Positions 1-8,475 of a stretch of 64,000 bases of DNA are shown here, in pieces. The stretch is taken from NCBI RefSeq assembly GCF_020164495.1, contig NZ_JAIQYZ010000002.1, forward strand, positions 310,001 to 374,000, read 5' to 3'. A model generated the notes under the pieces. The model searched no databases. It saw only the letters and a list, made by a program, of their open reading frames with translations, and was not told the DNA's origin. Position 1 is the first letter of the stretch. Each line of letters begins with the position of its first letter. The DNA comes from Psychroflexus lacisalsi. GTDB lineage: Bacteria > Bacteroidota > Bacteroidia > Flavobacteriales > Flavobacteriaceae. The translations under genes and the position numbers were made by a program.

Positions 1-307
1 GGCAGTGAACTGTTTTATTGTAATTGACAGAAATGCTACTTTCTGAAATATAGGTGAATTTTAATGGGAATTGATTACTTATAAAACCTAAAGCTTCTGC
101 AAGAGAATTAGTTCTTGGAGGTCTTATCACTTCAGTATTTACTAAATCATCGTATAAATAGTTAAAGCTTACCGCATATTCATCTTCAAATTCACTGAGC
201 AATACAACAAGCTCAATCTTTTCTTGAGATTGAGCTTCCATATTGTAGCTAATTAAAATCAGAATAACTACAAAAAAAGAGTTGAGTCTAAATTTATTCT
301 TGATCAT
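1..307 (-). CDS. TonB-dependent receptor with N-terminal STN domain, 5' part only
   Basis: About 102 codons are visible without a stop before the window edge. The start ATG lies inside the end of the fecR-like gene and overlaps it by 14 bases (an ATG three bases earlier is also possible), which suggests translational coupling. The product begins with a hydrophobic signal peptide that ends near MEAQS. A short secretin/TonB N-terminal-like segment follows, with FNYLYDDLV and a later ALGFISNQFPLKFTYI stretch, as in the STN domain of FecA-type and SusC-like transducing receptors. In such systems the STN domain contacts the periplasmic part of the FecR anti-sigma factor. The barrel and plug would lie outside the window, so the ligand cannot be inferred. 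The family call rests on signal peptide, STN-like pattern and gene order. Confidence 0.72.
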   Translation of the reverse strand, partial: MIKNKFRLNSFFVVILILISYNMEAQSQEKIELVVLLSEFEDEYAVSFNYLYDDLVNTEVIRPPRTNSLAEALGFISNQFPLKFTYISESSISVNYNKTVHC

Positions 308-1178
308 CATCAACAAAAATAAATTTATTTTCGTTGATGACTGAGAAATTCATTTGATAAGTTTTACTCAAAATGTCCAAAGCAAGAGACAAACTATCTG
401 AGGGCAATGTACCTGAAAATCTTTTGTCTTCAGTAACTTGAGTTATATCTACTTCAATTTGATAATCTTGCGCAAGCTGCTGCATGACTTCCGAGAGACT
501 TACACCTTTAAATTGATGAGTTTTGGAAACCCATTCTGGTTTTTCATTGTAAATATTACTCTGCTCTAATTTTTTTCCATTTTGATAGGTAATGAACTGA
601 CCTTTCTTAAGTATGTTTTCTTCATTTTTAAAAATCACTTTAACAGAACCTTCGTAGCAAACTACTTTAAAAATCGAATCTATTGATTTTACATCAAAGC
701 GAGTTCCTAAAACTTTTACTTTTCCAGAATTGGTCTTCACAGTAAATGTTTCTCCTTTAGCAACTTCGAAGTAGGCTTGTCCGTTGAGTTTTGTTGTTCT
801 GTCAAAATTCCAGAACCAATTATTAAACTGGAACTTACTGTTTTGAGCTAAAATAACTTTTGAATCATCTGGTAATAAGACCGTTTCTTGAGAATTGATC
901 TGTGAAGTAAAATCTTTCACAGATAATATAAAGATAAGCGAAGAAATCCCTAAAATGATTAAAATAGAAGCGGCAATAGACCAATTGAATTTTTTCTTTT
1001 TAGTTGTTCTTGTACTTTTTAAATTTTCAAGAACTTTATCTTTATTGAAATCTGGCTTTTCTAACCAGCCTGAATAATATTTAATCTTTTTAAGGGTGTC
1101 AAACCCACTCACATCTTCTATGGACTGATCGTCTATTTTGTTATCAAGCCAGTCGGCTAAATTGTATTTTTTTTTCAT
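294..1178 (-). CDS. FecR-family anti-sigma factor (with C-terminal DUF4974)
   Basis: A 294-residue inner-membrane protein that should hold or activate the ECF sigma factor encoded just upstream. The N-terminal cytoplasmic part is about 65 residues. A single membrane segment spans roughly residues 67-87 after a KKKK stretch. The periplasmic FecR domain covers about 95-190 (VLLPDDSKVIL, LNGQAYFEVAKGE, VLGTRFDV motifs). A DUF4974 domain runs from about 222 to 288 (FKGVSLSEVMQQLA). Gene order sigma-fecR-receptor on one strand, with a 43-base gap to the sigma gene and an overlap with the receptor, is the standard Bacteroidota cell-surface signalling arrangement. The ligand signal is unknown. Length and architecture are normal for the family. 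Confidence 0.92.
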   Translation of the reverse strand: MKKKYNLADWLDNKIDDQSIEDVSGFDTLKKIKYYSGWLEKPDFNKDKVLENLKSTRTTKKKKFNWSIAASILIILGISSLIFILSVKDFTSQINSQETVLLPDDSKVILAQNSKFQFNNWFWNFDRTTKLNGQAYFEVAKGETFTVKTNSGKVKVLGTRFDVKSIDSIFKVVCYEGSVKVIFKNEENILKKGQFITYQNGKKLEQSNIYNEKPEWVSKTHQFKGVSLSEVMQQLAQDYQIEVDITQVTEDKRFSGTLPSDSLSLALDILSKTYQMNFSVINENKFIFVDDDQE

Positions 1179-1221
1179 CGGATTTGATTCTATAACTATA
1201 ACACTTCAATTGCTTCCTACC

Positions 1222-1743
1222 CTACTTAAAAGCTTCTATTTTTTCTCTGAGCCTTTCTAGAGCCTTTTGCATTCTCTTCTCCACAGCTTTCACACTTATA
1301 TTTAAGATTTCTGCAATTTCCTTGTAAGATTTTTCATCGATACGGTGAAGTAAAAAGGCCGTTCGTTGTTTTTCCGATAGGTCTTGAATGGCCTTCTCTA
1401 GTTTAACTTTAAACTCCTCCTCCTCCATTTTATAGTCTGGACTTTGTTTATCCTCTGTATGCTGAGGAACAGTCTTAGCATACTTCAAAACAACTTTTTT
1501 ATGCTTATATCTGTTTAAAGACAAATTATTGGCAACAGTGTATAGATAAGATTTAGCTTTTGCAAAGGGTACTTTTTTACAATTTTCCCATAACTTAATA
1601 AAAGCCTCTTGCACAGATTCTTCAGCTATTTCTTGGTTGCCAAATTTGTAATAAAAATAATTATTTATGACCTCTGAATAAGTGTTGTAAACACGTTCAT
1701 ATACTTTTTCATCGCAGACATTATCGACTAGATTTTTTTCCAT
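1222..1743 (-). CDS. ECF RNA polymerase sigma factor (FecI-like, Bacteroidota type)
   Basis: A 173-residue sigma factor with only regions 2 and 4. Region 2 is about residues 15-85, with a QEAFIKLWENC segment and the NNLSLNRYKHKK end. Region 4 is about 118-169: LSEKQRTAFLLHRIDEKSYKEIAEIL and a helix-turn-helix ending VKAVEKRMQKALERLR (read as two adjoining pieces). It is first in the unit with the FecR-like anti-sigma factor and the TonB receptor, so it should direct transcription of the receptor and associated genes when the receptor binds its ligand. Its upstream region is shared with a divergent lipoprotein gene and contains a perfect inverted repeat. No clear TAnnTTTG box was found upstream, which would fit autoregulation but does not prove it. 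Confidence 0.93.
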   Translation of the reverse strand: MEKNLVDNVCDEKVYERVYNTYSEVINNYFYYKFGNQEIAEESVQEAFIKLWENCKKVPFAKAKSYLYTVANNLSLNRYKHKKVVLKYAKTVPQHTEDKQSPDYKMEEEEFKVKLEKAIQDLSEKQRTAFLLHRIDEKSYKEIAEILNISVKAVEKRMQKALERLREKIEAFK

Positions 1744-1790
1744 GGGCTAAATATGCAATACTCTGTACAGTAATAAAACAATTTAATATA

Positions 1791-1821
1791 ATTTTACCCT
1801 ACCACATACTTAGGGTAAAAT
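1791..1821. repeat. Perfect 10-bp inverted repeat in a divergent intergenic region
   Basis: ATTTTACCCT at 1791-1800 is matched by its exact reverse complement AGGGTAAAAT at 1812-1821, with an 11-base spacer. It lies between the divergent starts of the ECF sigma gene (1743) and the lipoprotein gene (1869). There is no T-run beside it that would make it an obvious terminator. It may be an operator or an ECF-dependent promoter element; that is inference. Confidence 0.55.
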
Positions 1822-1868
1822 GAATCATATTTGTTATATATGAAAGGGTTTTTATAAATTTACAAACA

Positions 1869-2915
1869 ATGAAGCAACTTTATTTCATTTTGATTATAGT
1901 TCTACTTGCTAGTTGCCAGGATGAAGAATTTTTTGAACAAGTTGAAGACACTACAAGTTTATCCAGCCAAAGTGAGCTGAGTAATCTTATCTCAAGACTT
2001 ACGCAAAACCCTACAGCTTTTGATGATTTTATAGACAATACAAATAGTCTTAGACTTGAGTTCCCTTTTGAAGTGATTTTGAATTCTGAAACCACATTTA
2101 TTATTACTGAATTTGACGATTACCGAATTTTGATTGACGAGCTAACCGACATTCCAAATGACTATGAAATTGATATCACGTTCCCTGTTGATATTTCTTT
2201 ACCAAATTACGAATTGATCTCAGTTGAAAACCAAGCTGAATTTGAAACTGTAAATGCAGGTGTAGAAGGAAGCACTGAAATTAATTGCCTGGAATATAAT
2301 TACCCTCTTAATATTAATATTTTTGATGCCAATAATGGATTTACCAACAGTAGAGCCGTTCAAAACCGAGCTCAGCTTTATAACTTAACACAAAGTTTAA
2401 AACTAAATAATAGTTTTTATCAAATCATTTATCCCATTAATATTTTCATTGAGGGGCAAAACGAATCTATAACCTCCAATCTAGAGCTCAACGCTGCAAT
2501 TCAAAATCTTGATTCAGAGTGTTTTAATCCAAGTATTTTTGATGATAATGACTCTTCAAGATTACAACAATTTATTACTTTCATAACCTCAGGGGAGTTC
2601 AGAATTATAACTTACATCAATGATGATGCAGAAGATCAAACACTAGTTTATGAAGACTATAGATTCACATTCAATACTGATAATACTATTTTCGTAGAAA
2701 ATTTAGCTTCTGGTGATACGTTTACAGGGGATTGGCTGGCTGAAATTGATGACGATGAGCTGGTGTTTGAAATCGATATTGAAGAAAGTGATGTGTTGGA
2801 GGAACTAGACGAAGATTGGTTTGTTGAAGCTTTTGCTAATCCAAGCAAAATTGAATTAATAGATGAAGACGATGATTCTGGAGAACAGAGTTTATTAACT
2901 TTCGAGAAAATCTAA
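1869..2915 (+). CDS. Acidic lipoprotein of unknown function
   Basis: A 348-residue protein with a lipoprotein signal: hydrophobic N-terminus and lipobox LLASC with Cys16, followed by QDEEFF. The mature part is very acidic and rich in Phe, Ile and Asn, predicted mostly beta. It has two Cys pairs at most (NCLEYNY, SECFNP). The C-terminal third holds FTGDWLAEI and an acidic stretch that resembles a lipocalin-like ending in general look only. It is transcribed divergently from the ECF sigma gene and is followed 10 bases later by a small membrane protein. No family is recognised with certainty. The context suggests membership in the ECF regulon, which is inference. Likely location is the periplasmic or surface face of the envelope. 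Confidence 0.75.
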   Translation: MKQLYFILIIVLLASCQDEEFFEQVEDTTSLSSQSELSNLISRLTQNPTAFDDFIDNTNSLRLEFPFEVILNSETTFIITEFDDYRILIDELTDIPNDYEIDITFPVDISLPNYELISVENQAEFETVNAGVEGSTEINCLEYNYPLNINIFDANNGFTNSRAVQNRAQLYNLTQSLKLNNSFYQIIYPINIFIEGQNESITSNLELNAAIQNLDSECFNPSIFDDNDSSRLQQFITFITSGEFRIITYINDDAEDQTLVYEDYRFTFNTDNTIFVENLASGDTFTGDWLAEIDDDELVFEIDIEESDVLEELDEDWFVEAFANPSKIELIDEDDDSGEQSLLTFEKI

Positions 2916-2925
2916 ATGACATAAT

Positions 2926-3159
2926 ATGGATGAAAACCAAAAGCCTTCACAACAAGATTTAAAGAAAAAGCTTAATATTTTGAGTATAATTTTTTACATC
3001 ATTTTTTTCATTTGGGTAGTCTTTTTAGGTCTTATCATTTTCAAACTTATTAACGGAGAGGAAACCTCTTCACTTTTCATTGGAACCATTCCTATTATTG
3101 CCGTTCTTATCATTTTAAGCCAGATTAAATCTAAAATTAGAAAGGAGATAAAATCCTAA
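2926..3159 (+). CDS. Small two-helix membrane protein
   Basis: A 77-residue protein with a hydrophilic Lys/Gln-rich N-terminus (DENQKPSQQDLKKK) and two hydrophobic helices, roughly residues 17-40 (IIFYIIFFIWVVFLGLIIF) and 50-66 (LFIGTIPIIAVLIIL). The end is basic. It begins 10 bases after the acidic lipoprotein gene and is probably cotranscribed with it. No family is recognised. The ORF is short but has proper spacing, a membrane-protein composition and no better reading frame in the interval, so it is probably real. Confidence 0.65.
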   Translation: MDENQKPSQQDLKKKLNILSIIFYIIFFIWVVFLGLIIFKLINGEETSSLFIGTIPIIAVLIILSQIKSKIRKEIKS

Positions 3160-3651
3160 AAAAGATTTGAAGAGAGAGGAAAAAAATGTCTTAGCGTATT
3201 TAAAATCGATAGAGTATACAGATTTCATCTATGAGCCAAGCGGAAACAGAACACCAGATTTTTCTATTGATAATGACATAGCTGTTGAAGTTCGCAGACT
3301 CAATCAATTTCACCACAAAAAAACCATTAGAAAAAGTGCATTTTAACTTGGTAGCTCATTTTAGTAGGTCATATTGGTTATGGTTTGGAAGAAAAGGAGT
3401 TGGAACAATTGAGGTTAAAAATAGATTTTGATGTAATCTTCGATAAAGTCTTTATCCTATCAAGTTTCAACAATACCCTAGGAGACGAATTATAAAACTG
3501 TTCCTATAAAGTTTCCTTTAGTTACAATAGGTAGCAACAATAAGCCTTGATAAGATTAGCTGGGTTCAAATCAAAACCTTCAGTTTTAACACAAGCCCAA
3601 ACCCCTGTTTTAAGTTTGCAAGATCTTAAAGAAAGCTTCTACATTAAATAA
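3155..3651 (+). pseudogene. Decayed PD-(D/E)xK nuclease-like gene remnant
   Basis: No intact gene occupies this stretch, but consecutive frames read as pieces of one protein. From 3161 a frame gives VLAYLKSIEYTDFIYEPSG, then NRTPDFSIDNDIAVEVRRLN, and stops at 3344. From about 3324 a second frame gives LEKVHFNLVAHFSRSYWLWF and stops at 3429. A third continues from 3430 (DVIFDKVFILSSFNNTLGDE), a fourth from about 3485 (TVPIKFPLVTIGSNNKP), and a fifth from about 3545 (DKISWVQIKTFSF). At least four frame changes or stops are therefore needed. The TPDF...VEVRRLN pattern resembles the acidic core of PD-(D/E)xK nucleases in small hypothetical proteins. The nuclease identity is tentative; the decayed state is clear. 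Confidence 0.6.
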
Positions 3652-3688
3652 ATGGGAGCAAATTCAGAAAAAGCTAATATTAGCCAAC

Positions 3689-3721
3689 AAAAAAATCCCT
3701 GCTACTTGCGTAACAGGGATT
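3689..3721 (-). terminator. Rho-independent terminator after the Asp-rich lipoprotein gene
   Basis: Arms AATCCCTG (3694-3701) and CAGGGATT (3714-3721) form a stem. On the minus strand the stem is followed by a run of seven T. It lies 23 bases downstream of the stop of the minus-strand gene at 3745-4737. Confidence 0.8.
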
Positions 3722-3744
3722 CTAAATTTAAAACCAAACATTAA

Positions 3745-4737
3745 TTAATCATCTAAAAGATCTACATATTGCTTAATGGCATTTTTGATTCTATTCGCCA
3801 ACTGTCTGTTTCCATCTTCATCTTCAGGACTTATTTCTATAGTACCGTTTTCATTGCCATCTGTTGCATTAGAAAGATCTACATGATTGAATACTGAAAC
3901 GAGATCGAATTCAAATACTATTGAATTACTATTATCTTCTGTGATCACAAGATTTTGTCCTGCATCCTCATAATCTACTTCGAAATCTTCTTCCAGAGTA
4001 TGGAAAAATTCAAATGGTGTTCCTGAAATTGTTCCTCTGATTAAGATAGACTTCTGGTAAAGGTCGCTTGTAGAATTATTACTCCTTTCCATCTCAAATT
4101 CGACTTCTTCATACTCTCCCACTGGAATATCTACTTGCACTACAGTCACTTCGCCAGAGTTCAAACTAAGCTCAAATGGACCGTTCAATTCAAATTCATC
4201 TTCAGAATCAAACCGATCATCATCGTCATCGTTATCATTTATTTCACATCCGTCATCATCGGGATCGATAGCATAAACGCTGAAGTCTTCTGTAAAATAA
4301 ATTTCGGTTCCGCTTTGTAATTCGATCTCATATCTGTAGGGATCATCGTCCTCGTCATCATCTTCTAACTCTCCTTTACAGAAAGGATCGTTTGCATAAT
4401 TTTCATCTAAATAAGCAACGATCTCATCTGGTAATTCTTCAAAGTTGATATTATCGTCATCATCATCTGAGCTTCCGGATCCATTTTCTGGAATTCCGAA
4501 TCCGTCTGCAAATTCGAACTCAATGTTTTTGATGTTGATAAGAAATTCTGAAACTTCTACGTCAGATGCTGATTTTGCCCCACTTGCTGTATTAGCATTA
4601 GTAGTTGCCATAGCTCTGATTTCGAGATTTGATTTTGGAACATTGGCCAGGTTTGGGTCTGTACTTGAGTCGTCTGAAGAACAAGAAAATAGAAGTGCTA
4701 ATCCTAAAATTCCTGGTATCGTTTTTAAGGTTTTCAT
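3745..4737 (-). CDS. Asp-rich lipoprotein, DUF4382-like
   Basis: A 330-residue predicted lipoprotein with lipobox LLFSC and Cys19, followed by a Ser/Asp linker. Residues about 39-80 (LEIRAMATTNA, VSEFLINIKNIEFEF) and the middle block (FELNGPFELSLNSGEVTVVQ, then VPVG-like IPVGEYEEVEFEMER) resemble the DUF4382 pattern of envelope proteins that start a beta-domain with a secondary-structure helper. Several runs of four or five Asp occur (SSDDDDDN, DEDDDPYRYE, DPDDDGCEIN, NDDDDDRFD). They could bind calcium or other cations, but no canonical EF-hand is clear. Two Cys (FCKGE, DGCE) may form a disulfide. It has its own terminator and is probably monocistronic. Function unknown; the DUF4382 link is moderate. 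Confidence 0.75.
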   Translation of the reverse strand: MKTLKTIPGILGLALLFSCSSDDSSTDPNLANVPKSNLEIRAMATTNANTASGAKSASDVEVSEFLINIKNIEFEFADGFGIPENGSGSSDDDDDNINFEELPDEIVAYLDENYANDPFCKGELEDDDEDDDPYRYEIELQSGTEIYFTEDFSVYAIDPDDDGCEINDNDDDDDRFDSEDEFELNGPFELSLNSGEVTVVQVDIPVGEYEEVEFEMERSNNSTSDLYQKSILIRGTISGTPFEFFHTLEEDFEVDYEDAGQNLVITEDNSNSIVFEFDLVSVFNHVDLSNATDGNENGTIEISPEDEDGNRQLANRIKNAIKQYVDLLDD

Positions 4738-4819
4738 TGTGTTTTTGTTTTATAGTTCACTTATAGAACAACACTAAAGAGAGCAACCCTAACTCCGAAT
4801 TATTTTATTTGAAAATTTT

Positions 4820-7312
4820 TTAGAAACTGAATCCAAAACCTCCTGTGACCCCAAATTTTCGGGCTCCAGGAATATCGTTATAATTTCCTCTGAAGTGAAA
4901 ATCTATCCTGAGAATTCTGAATATATTATCCACTCCGATACTATATGACCAATAAGGCTCCTGGTCTGGAGCTCTCAATACCGAATTTGTGAAAGAAGCG
5001 TTCAGCAATTGATTTTCTTCTGAAATACTTCCAGAAACTGCTCTTACAGAAATAATCTCTCTCAAATCCAATTCTCTTAAAAAGGGAATTCTTGAGAAAA
5101 ATCTTCCATTAAAATTATGCTCAAAATTCACGCTGGCATAAGTATCTGTAACAAAATCATAAAAATCCAAAAGAGGGAATGTTCCTTGTATGGAAAATAA
5201 AGTCTGATTTCCAGGAACGATATCCAGCAGACTTAATGGTACTTGCCCAAAGGTTTTACCTACTTCAATATTTGAGACAAATTTACCGAATCCACCTATT
5301 TGTATAGGCTGTCTGTAATAGAATTGGATTTTTTCATAATCAAAGTCTGAAGTGGTTATATTTCCAAGACCTTTAGTATAATTGAGTAGAAATTCTGGAT
5401 AATCATCATCGTTTACTATGACGCGCTCCACACCATACCCTGTAGTTTTACGGCCTGGCGAAAATTGAGCAACAGTAGAAATTTCAACTTGTTCTGTTAC
5501 ACCTTTAGTTTCTGTACGTTCTGGATTTGAGAAATAATCAAGACTAAATTGATCTGAAGCAGATTCTAGACGCTTAAAGTTACTTTCAAATCTCATGTTG
5601 AAATTCTTAAACGCCTCAAAGCTTAATGATAAACTAGTCAGATTAATATTGGTAAGACTCGTATTGGAACCAACTGTAAGTACAGATGAAGATGCCAGAT
5701 TTCTTCCCAATACATCTGTAGTGTTTGTAAGACTAGCTCCTAATTGTTCAACATCTCTGCGATTTCCTCCACTAATAATAAGCCTCATCTTTGGGTCTAT
5801 CAGCCATTTTCCGGAAAGGCCATATTTAAACTTATCATCTCCAAAACCATAAGCCAAAAAACCCTGTAGTCTCCATTTATCGTTTTGAGAAAAATAAGTC
5901 CTTCCTCCAACTCTTAAACGAATTCCCTCTACTTCATTATATCCAAACGTAGAAAATACCGGTCCAAAATCCCAACCTTTTTGTTCCCAATAGCCAGTTG
6001 CCAATATAGTACCTACATTATAAAGCCTCTTAAAAGCATCGACTGTTTGCAACGTATCAAGCATATTGTATACTTGACGTTCATCTTTATTCAGTTCCTC
6101 TTGTCTGTTTTGAGCCCAAAATTTATCATCTCTGTTATAAGCTTGTTCATTAAAAACTTCTGGTTGATACTTGTAAAATGCATTTCCCTTAGGATTATCA
6201 AAAGTATAATTATCATAAAGCGTAGTCCGTTTGCCATAGACACCTCGCGATTCTTCTTTTTTGTTTATGGAAAAATCAGTCATAAACAAATCTTTGGTAA
6301 TTAAAAAAACTGAGTCGTTAAGGACATCGAATTCTTGCTCTATATACACATCTTTCACCCAATTAATATTTGCTCCTTTGGACATGGAAAGATTAATTTT
6401 CTTAATAGCCCAGGTCGTATCATTTACCCAGAAATCTCCCTTAAAATTCAATTCCCCCTTACGTCTTGGGTAGAATACAATATTGTAACACCACTTATCT
6501 TCAATAAAGGTGCTATCGGTTAAAACGTAATTATAATTATCAACTCCAGTTGTTGACAAAGGACTTACGAAGCTTTTACTGAAAAATTTCAGGTAATTAT
6601 CATAAATATTATAATCTGCATAGAGATCTTTTATAAATGCAATAAGGTTTTGGTTGTTACTAAAGCCAGAGTTTTTGTTACCCAATAGGATTTCCTTTTC
6701 AGCATCAAGGACATTGCTACCATATACTTTGGAGGCAGCTTCGTTAAGAAAAATTGGCAGATATGTTTTACCAGTAACATTGTTGGTATCCAAATCGTCA
6801 AAAATGAATTCCATTCCATTAAAAATCCTTGAATTTATAAGTGAACTGTCTATTGTATTAAGATCGAATTCAAGTTTTTCGTATTTATCATACTGGTATT
6901 GATCAAACTTTTTAATTCCGTTTTCGCGTTTATTTTTCCAAATCTTCTCAAGAATATCTATTGCTGGATTATTTTTTTTTGAAGTTTTTCCTGAATAAAC
7001 TATAACTTCGCTTAGTTCTGAAGAATTCTCTTCAAGTTTAACTTCTATATTATAAGTGATTTTTTTCTCCAGAGGTAATTTTAAATTATTAAAGCCCATG
7101 AAAGAAAACTCCAACACTGAATAGGATTTATTAGACTCAAGGTAAAATTTTCCATTTTCATCAGAAATAGTCCCTTCAGATGAGTTTGAAAAAAACACAT
7201 TGACGTAAGGTATTGGATTTCCAAACGTGTCTTTGACGTAACCACTCACTTTAGTTTGAGCAAATGATGACAGTGTCAAAAAAAGAAATAATAAGGACAG
7301 GATGTTTTTCAT
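4820..7312 (-). CDS. DUF5686 outer-membrane protein with CarboxypepD_reg-like N-terminus
   Basis: The chosen ATG at 7312 gives 830 residues and a clean signal peptide (MKNILSLLFLFLTLSSFAQ). A longer frame would start at 7348 inside the terminator of the upstream gene. After the signal comes a carboxypeptidase-D regulatory-like beta-sandwich of about 80 residues (VSGYVKDTFGNPIPYVNVFF). Then comes the DUF5686 body with NPAIDILEKIWKNK, and a long C-terminal region with alternating beta-strands, ending in the aromatic GGFGFSF typical of an outer-membrane barrel. The family is common in Bacteroidota and resembles TonB receptors only in its N-terminal domain. It is probably a surface or assembly protein; the biochemical role is not established. 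The gene stands alone, downstream of pdhB. Confidence 0.88.
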   Translation of the reverse strand: MKNILSLLFLFLTLSSFAQTKVSGYVKDTFGNPIPYVNVFFSNSSEGTISDENGKFYLESNKSYSVLEFSFMGFNNLKLPLEKKITYNIEVKLEENSSELSEVIVYSGKTSKKNNPAIDILEKIWKNKRENGIKKFDQYQYDKYEKLEFDLNTIDSSLINSRIFNGMEFIFDDLDTNNVTGKTYLPIFLNEAASKVYGSNVLDAEKEILLGNKNSGFSNNQNLIAFIKDLYADYNIYDNYLKFFSKSFVSPLSTTGVDNYNYVLTDSTFIEDKWCYNIVFYPRRKGELNFKGDFWVNDTTWAIKKINLSMSKGANINWVKDVYIEQEFDVLNDSVFLITKDLFMTDFSINKKEESRGVYGKRTTLYDNYTFDNPKGNAFYKYQPEVFNEQAYNRDDKFWAQNRQEELNKDERQVYNMLDTLQTVDAFKRLYNVGTILATGYWEQKGWDFGPVFSTFGYNEVEGIRLRVGGRTYFSQNDKWRLQGFLAYGFGDDKFKYGLSGKWLIDPKMRLIISGGNRRDVEQLGASLTNTTDVLGRNLASSSVLTVGSNTSLTNINLTSLSLSFEAFKNFNMRFESNFKRLESASDQFSLDYFSNPERTETKGVTEQVEISTVAQFSPGRKTTGYGVERVIVNDDDYPEFLLNYTKGLGNITTSDFDYEKIQFYYRQPIQIGGFGKFVSNIEVGKTFGQVPLSLLDIVPGNQTLFSIQGTFPLLDFYDFVTDTYASVNFEHNFNGRFFSRIPFLRELDLREIISVRAVSGSISEENQLLNASFTNSVLRAPDQEPYWSYSIGVDNIFRILRIDFHFRGNYNDIPGARKFGVTGGFGFSF

Positions 7313-7317
7313 TAAAT

Positions 7318-7356
7318 AAAAAAAAGCTTCAAATGTAATTTTGTACAAATGAAGCT
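7318..7356 (-). terminator. Terminator after pdhB
   Basis: On the minus strand AGCTTCA (7356-7350) pairs with TGAAGCT (7331-7325), with a TGTA/TACA pair further in, and is followed by about seven T. It lies between the pdhB stop (7378) and the chosen start of the DUF5686 gene (7312), and argues against the longer start of that gene. Confidence 0.7.
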
Positions 7357-7377
7357 AGTTATTTGAGTTGATTAAAA

Positions 7378-8355
7378 TTAAATATATAATACTTTCTTAA
7401 CCGCTTTTACAACATCTTTGCTGTTCGGCAGCCATTCTTCCAAAAGCACCGGAGAATATGGAGCTGGAGTATCCGCTGTATTTAATTTAATAATAGGTGC
7501 GTCAAGGTAATCAAAAGCTTCATTTTGAATTTTGTAAGTGATATCTGTGGATATATTTCCAAAAGGCCATGATTCTTCAAGTATCACAAGTCTATTTGTT
7601 TTCTTTACAGATTTCAAAATAGCATCATAATCTAAAGGTCTGACCGTTCTTAAATCTATAATTTCGCAAGAGACATCTTCTTTTTCAAGTTCTTCAGCCG
7701 CTTTATAGGCTTCCTTTATAATTTTTCCAAAAGACACGATCGTAACATCCGTTCCTTCTCTTTTTACGTCTGCAACACCCAACGGAATAGTGTATTCTTC
7801 TTCAGGCACTTCTCCTTTATCGCCGTACATTTGCTCGCTTTCCATAAAAATGACAGGATCATTATCACGTATAGCTGACTTCAGTAAACCTTTGGCATCG
7901 TAAGGATTTGATGGAATGACAACTTTAAGGCCTGGAGTATTAGCAAACCAGCTTTCAAAAGCCTGAGAATGTGTTGCTCCCAACTGACCAGCAGAACCTG
8001 TTGGACCTCTAAAGACAATAGGAATATTAAATTGACCGCCAGACATTTGTCGCATCTTAGCAGCGTTATTTATAATTTGATCAATACCAACTAAAGAAAA
8101 ATTAAAAGTCATGAATTCAATGATGGGACGGTTACCATTCATGGCAGATCCAATCCCTATTCCAGTAAAACCTAGCTCGGAAATTGGCGTATCAATAACT
8201 CTTTTCTCTCCAAACTCGTCCAACATTCCTTTGGATGCTTTGTATGCCCCATTGTATTCTGCAACCTCTTCTCCCATCAAGTAGATAGTTTCATCAGCAC
8301 GCATTTCTTCACTCATTGCTTCTACAATAGCTTCTCTAAATTGAATTGTCCTCAT
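7378..8355 (-). CDS. pdhB: Pyruvate dehydrogenase E1 component, beta subunit
   Basis: A 325-residue thiamine-diphosphate enzyme subunit. With the alpha subunit it decarboxylates pyruvate and passes the acetyl group to lipoyl-E2. Visible landmarks are the N-terminal QFREAIVEAMSEEM, GEEVAEYNGAYKASKG, DTPISELGFTGIGIGSAM, then FNIPIVFRGPTGSAGQLGAT with the HSQAFESWFANTPGLKVV segment, and the C-terminal transketolase domain (VTIVSFGK, EVIDLRTVRPLD-like EIIDLRTVRPLD). Length is normal. The alpha subunit, E2 and E3 are not in this window. It is flanked by its own terminator and a TAnnTTTG box at 8389-8396, so it appears monocistronic, divergent from etfB. Confidence 0.96.
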   Translation of the reverse strand: MRTIQFREAIVEAMSEEMRADETIYLMGEEVAEYNGAYKASKGMLDEFGEKRVIDTPISELGFTGIGIGSAMNGNRPIIEFMTFNFSLVGIDQIINNAAKMRQMSGGQFNIPIVFRGPTGSAGQLGATHSQAFESWFANTPGLKVVIPSNPYDAKGLLKSAIRDNDPVIFMESEQMYGDKGEVPEEEYTIPLGVADVKREGTDVTIVSFGKIIKEAYKAAEELEKEDVSCEIIDLRTVRPLDYDAILKSVKKTNRLVILEESWPFGNISTDITYKIQNEAFDYLDAPIIKLNTADTPAPYSPVLLEEWLPNSKDVVKAVKKVLYI

Positions 8356-8388
8356 TTAAATGTATTTACCTTTATTAAAAAGAAAAAA

Positions 8389-8396
8389 CAAAAATA
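8389..8396 (-). promoter_or_regulatory. Putative -7 element for pdhB
   Basis: TATTTTTG on the minus strand matches the Bacteroidota -7 consensus TAnnTTTG, 33 bases before the pdhB ATG. No matching -33 TTG at 19-21 bases was found, so this is a moderate call. Confidence 0.5.
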
Positions 8397-8475
8397 GTAA
8401 TTCAAATTTCTATATACCATAAGAATCTTATAAAAATTTTATTATGCATGCATAGTATTTTTGAAAGGAAACTAC

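Noticed and set aside
2657-2848. Antisense Ser-rich open frame within the acidic lipoprotein gene
   Set aside because: It is the reverse reading of GAT/GAA-rich acidic codons, without its own start context.
3540-3580. A GGTTCAAATC stretch resembling a tRNA T-arm
   Set aside because: It lies inside the decayed nuclease-like gene and has no matching acceptor or anticodon stems.
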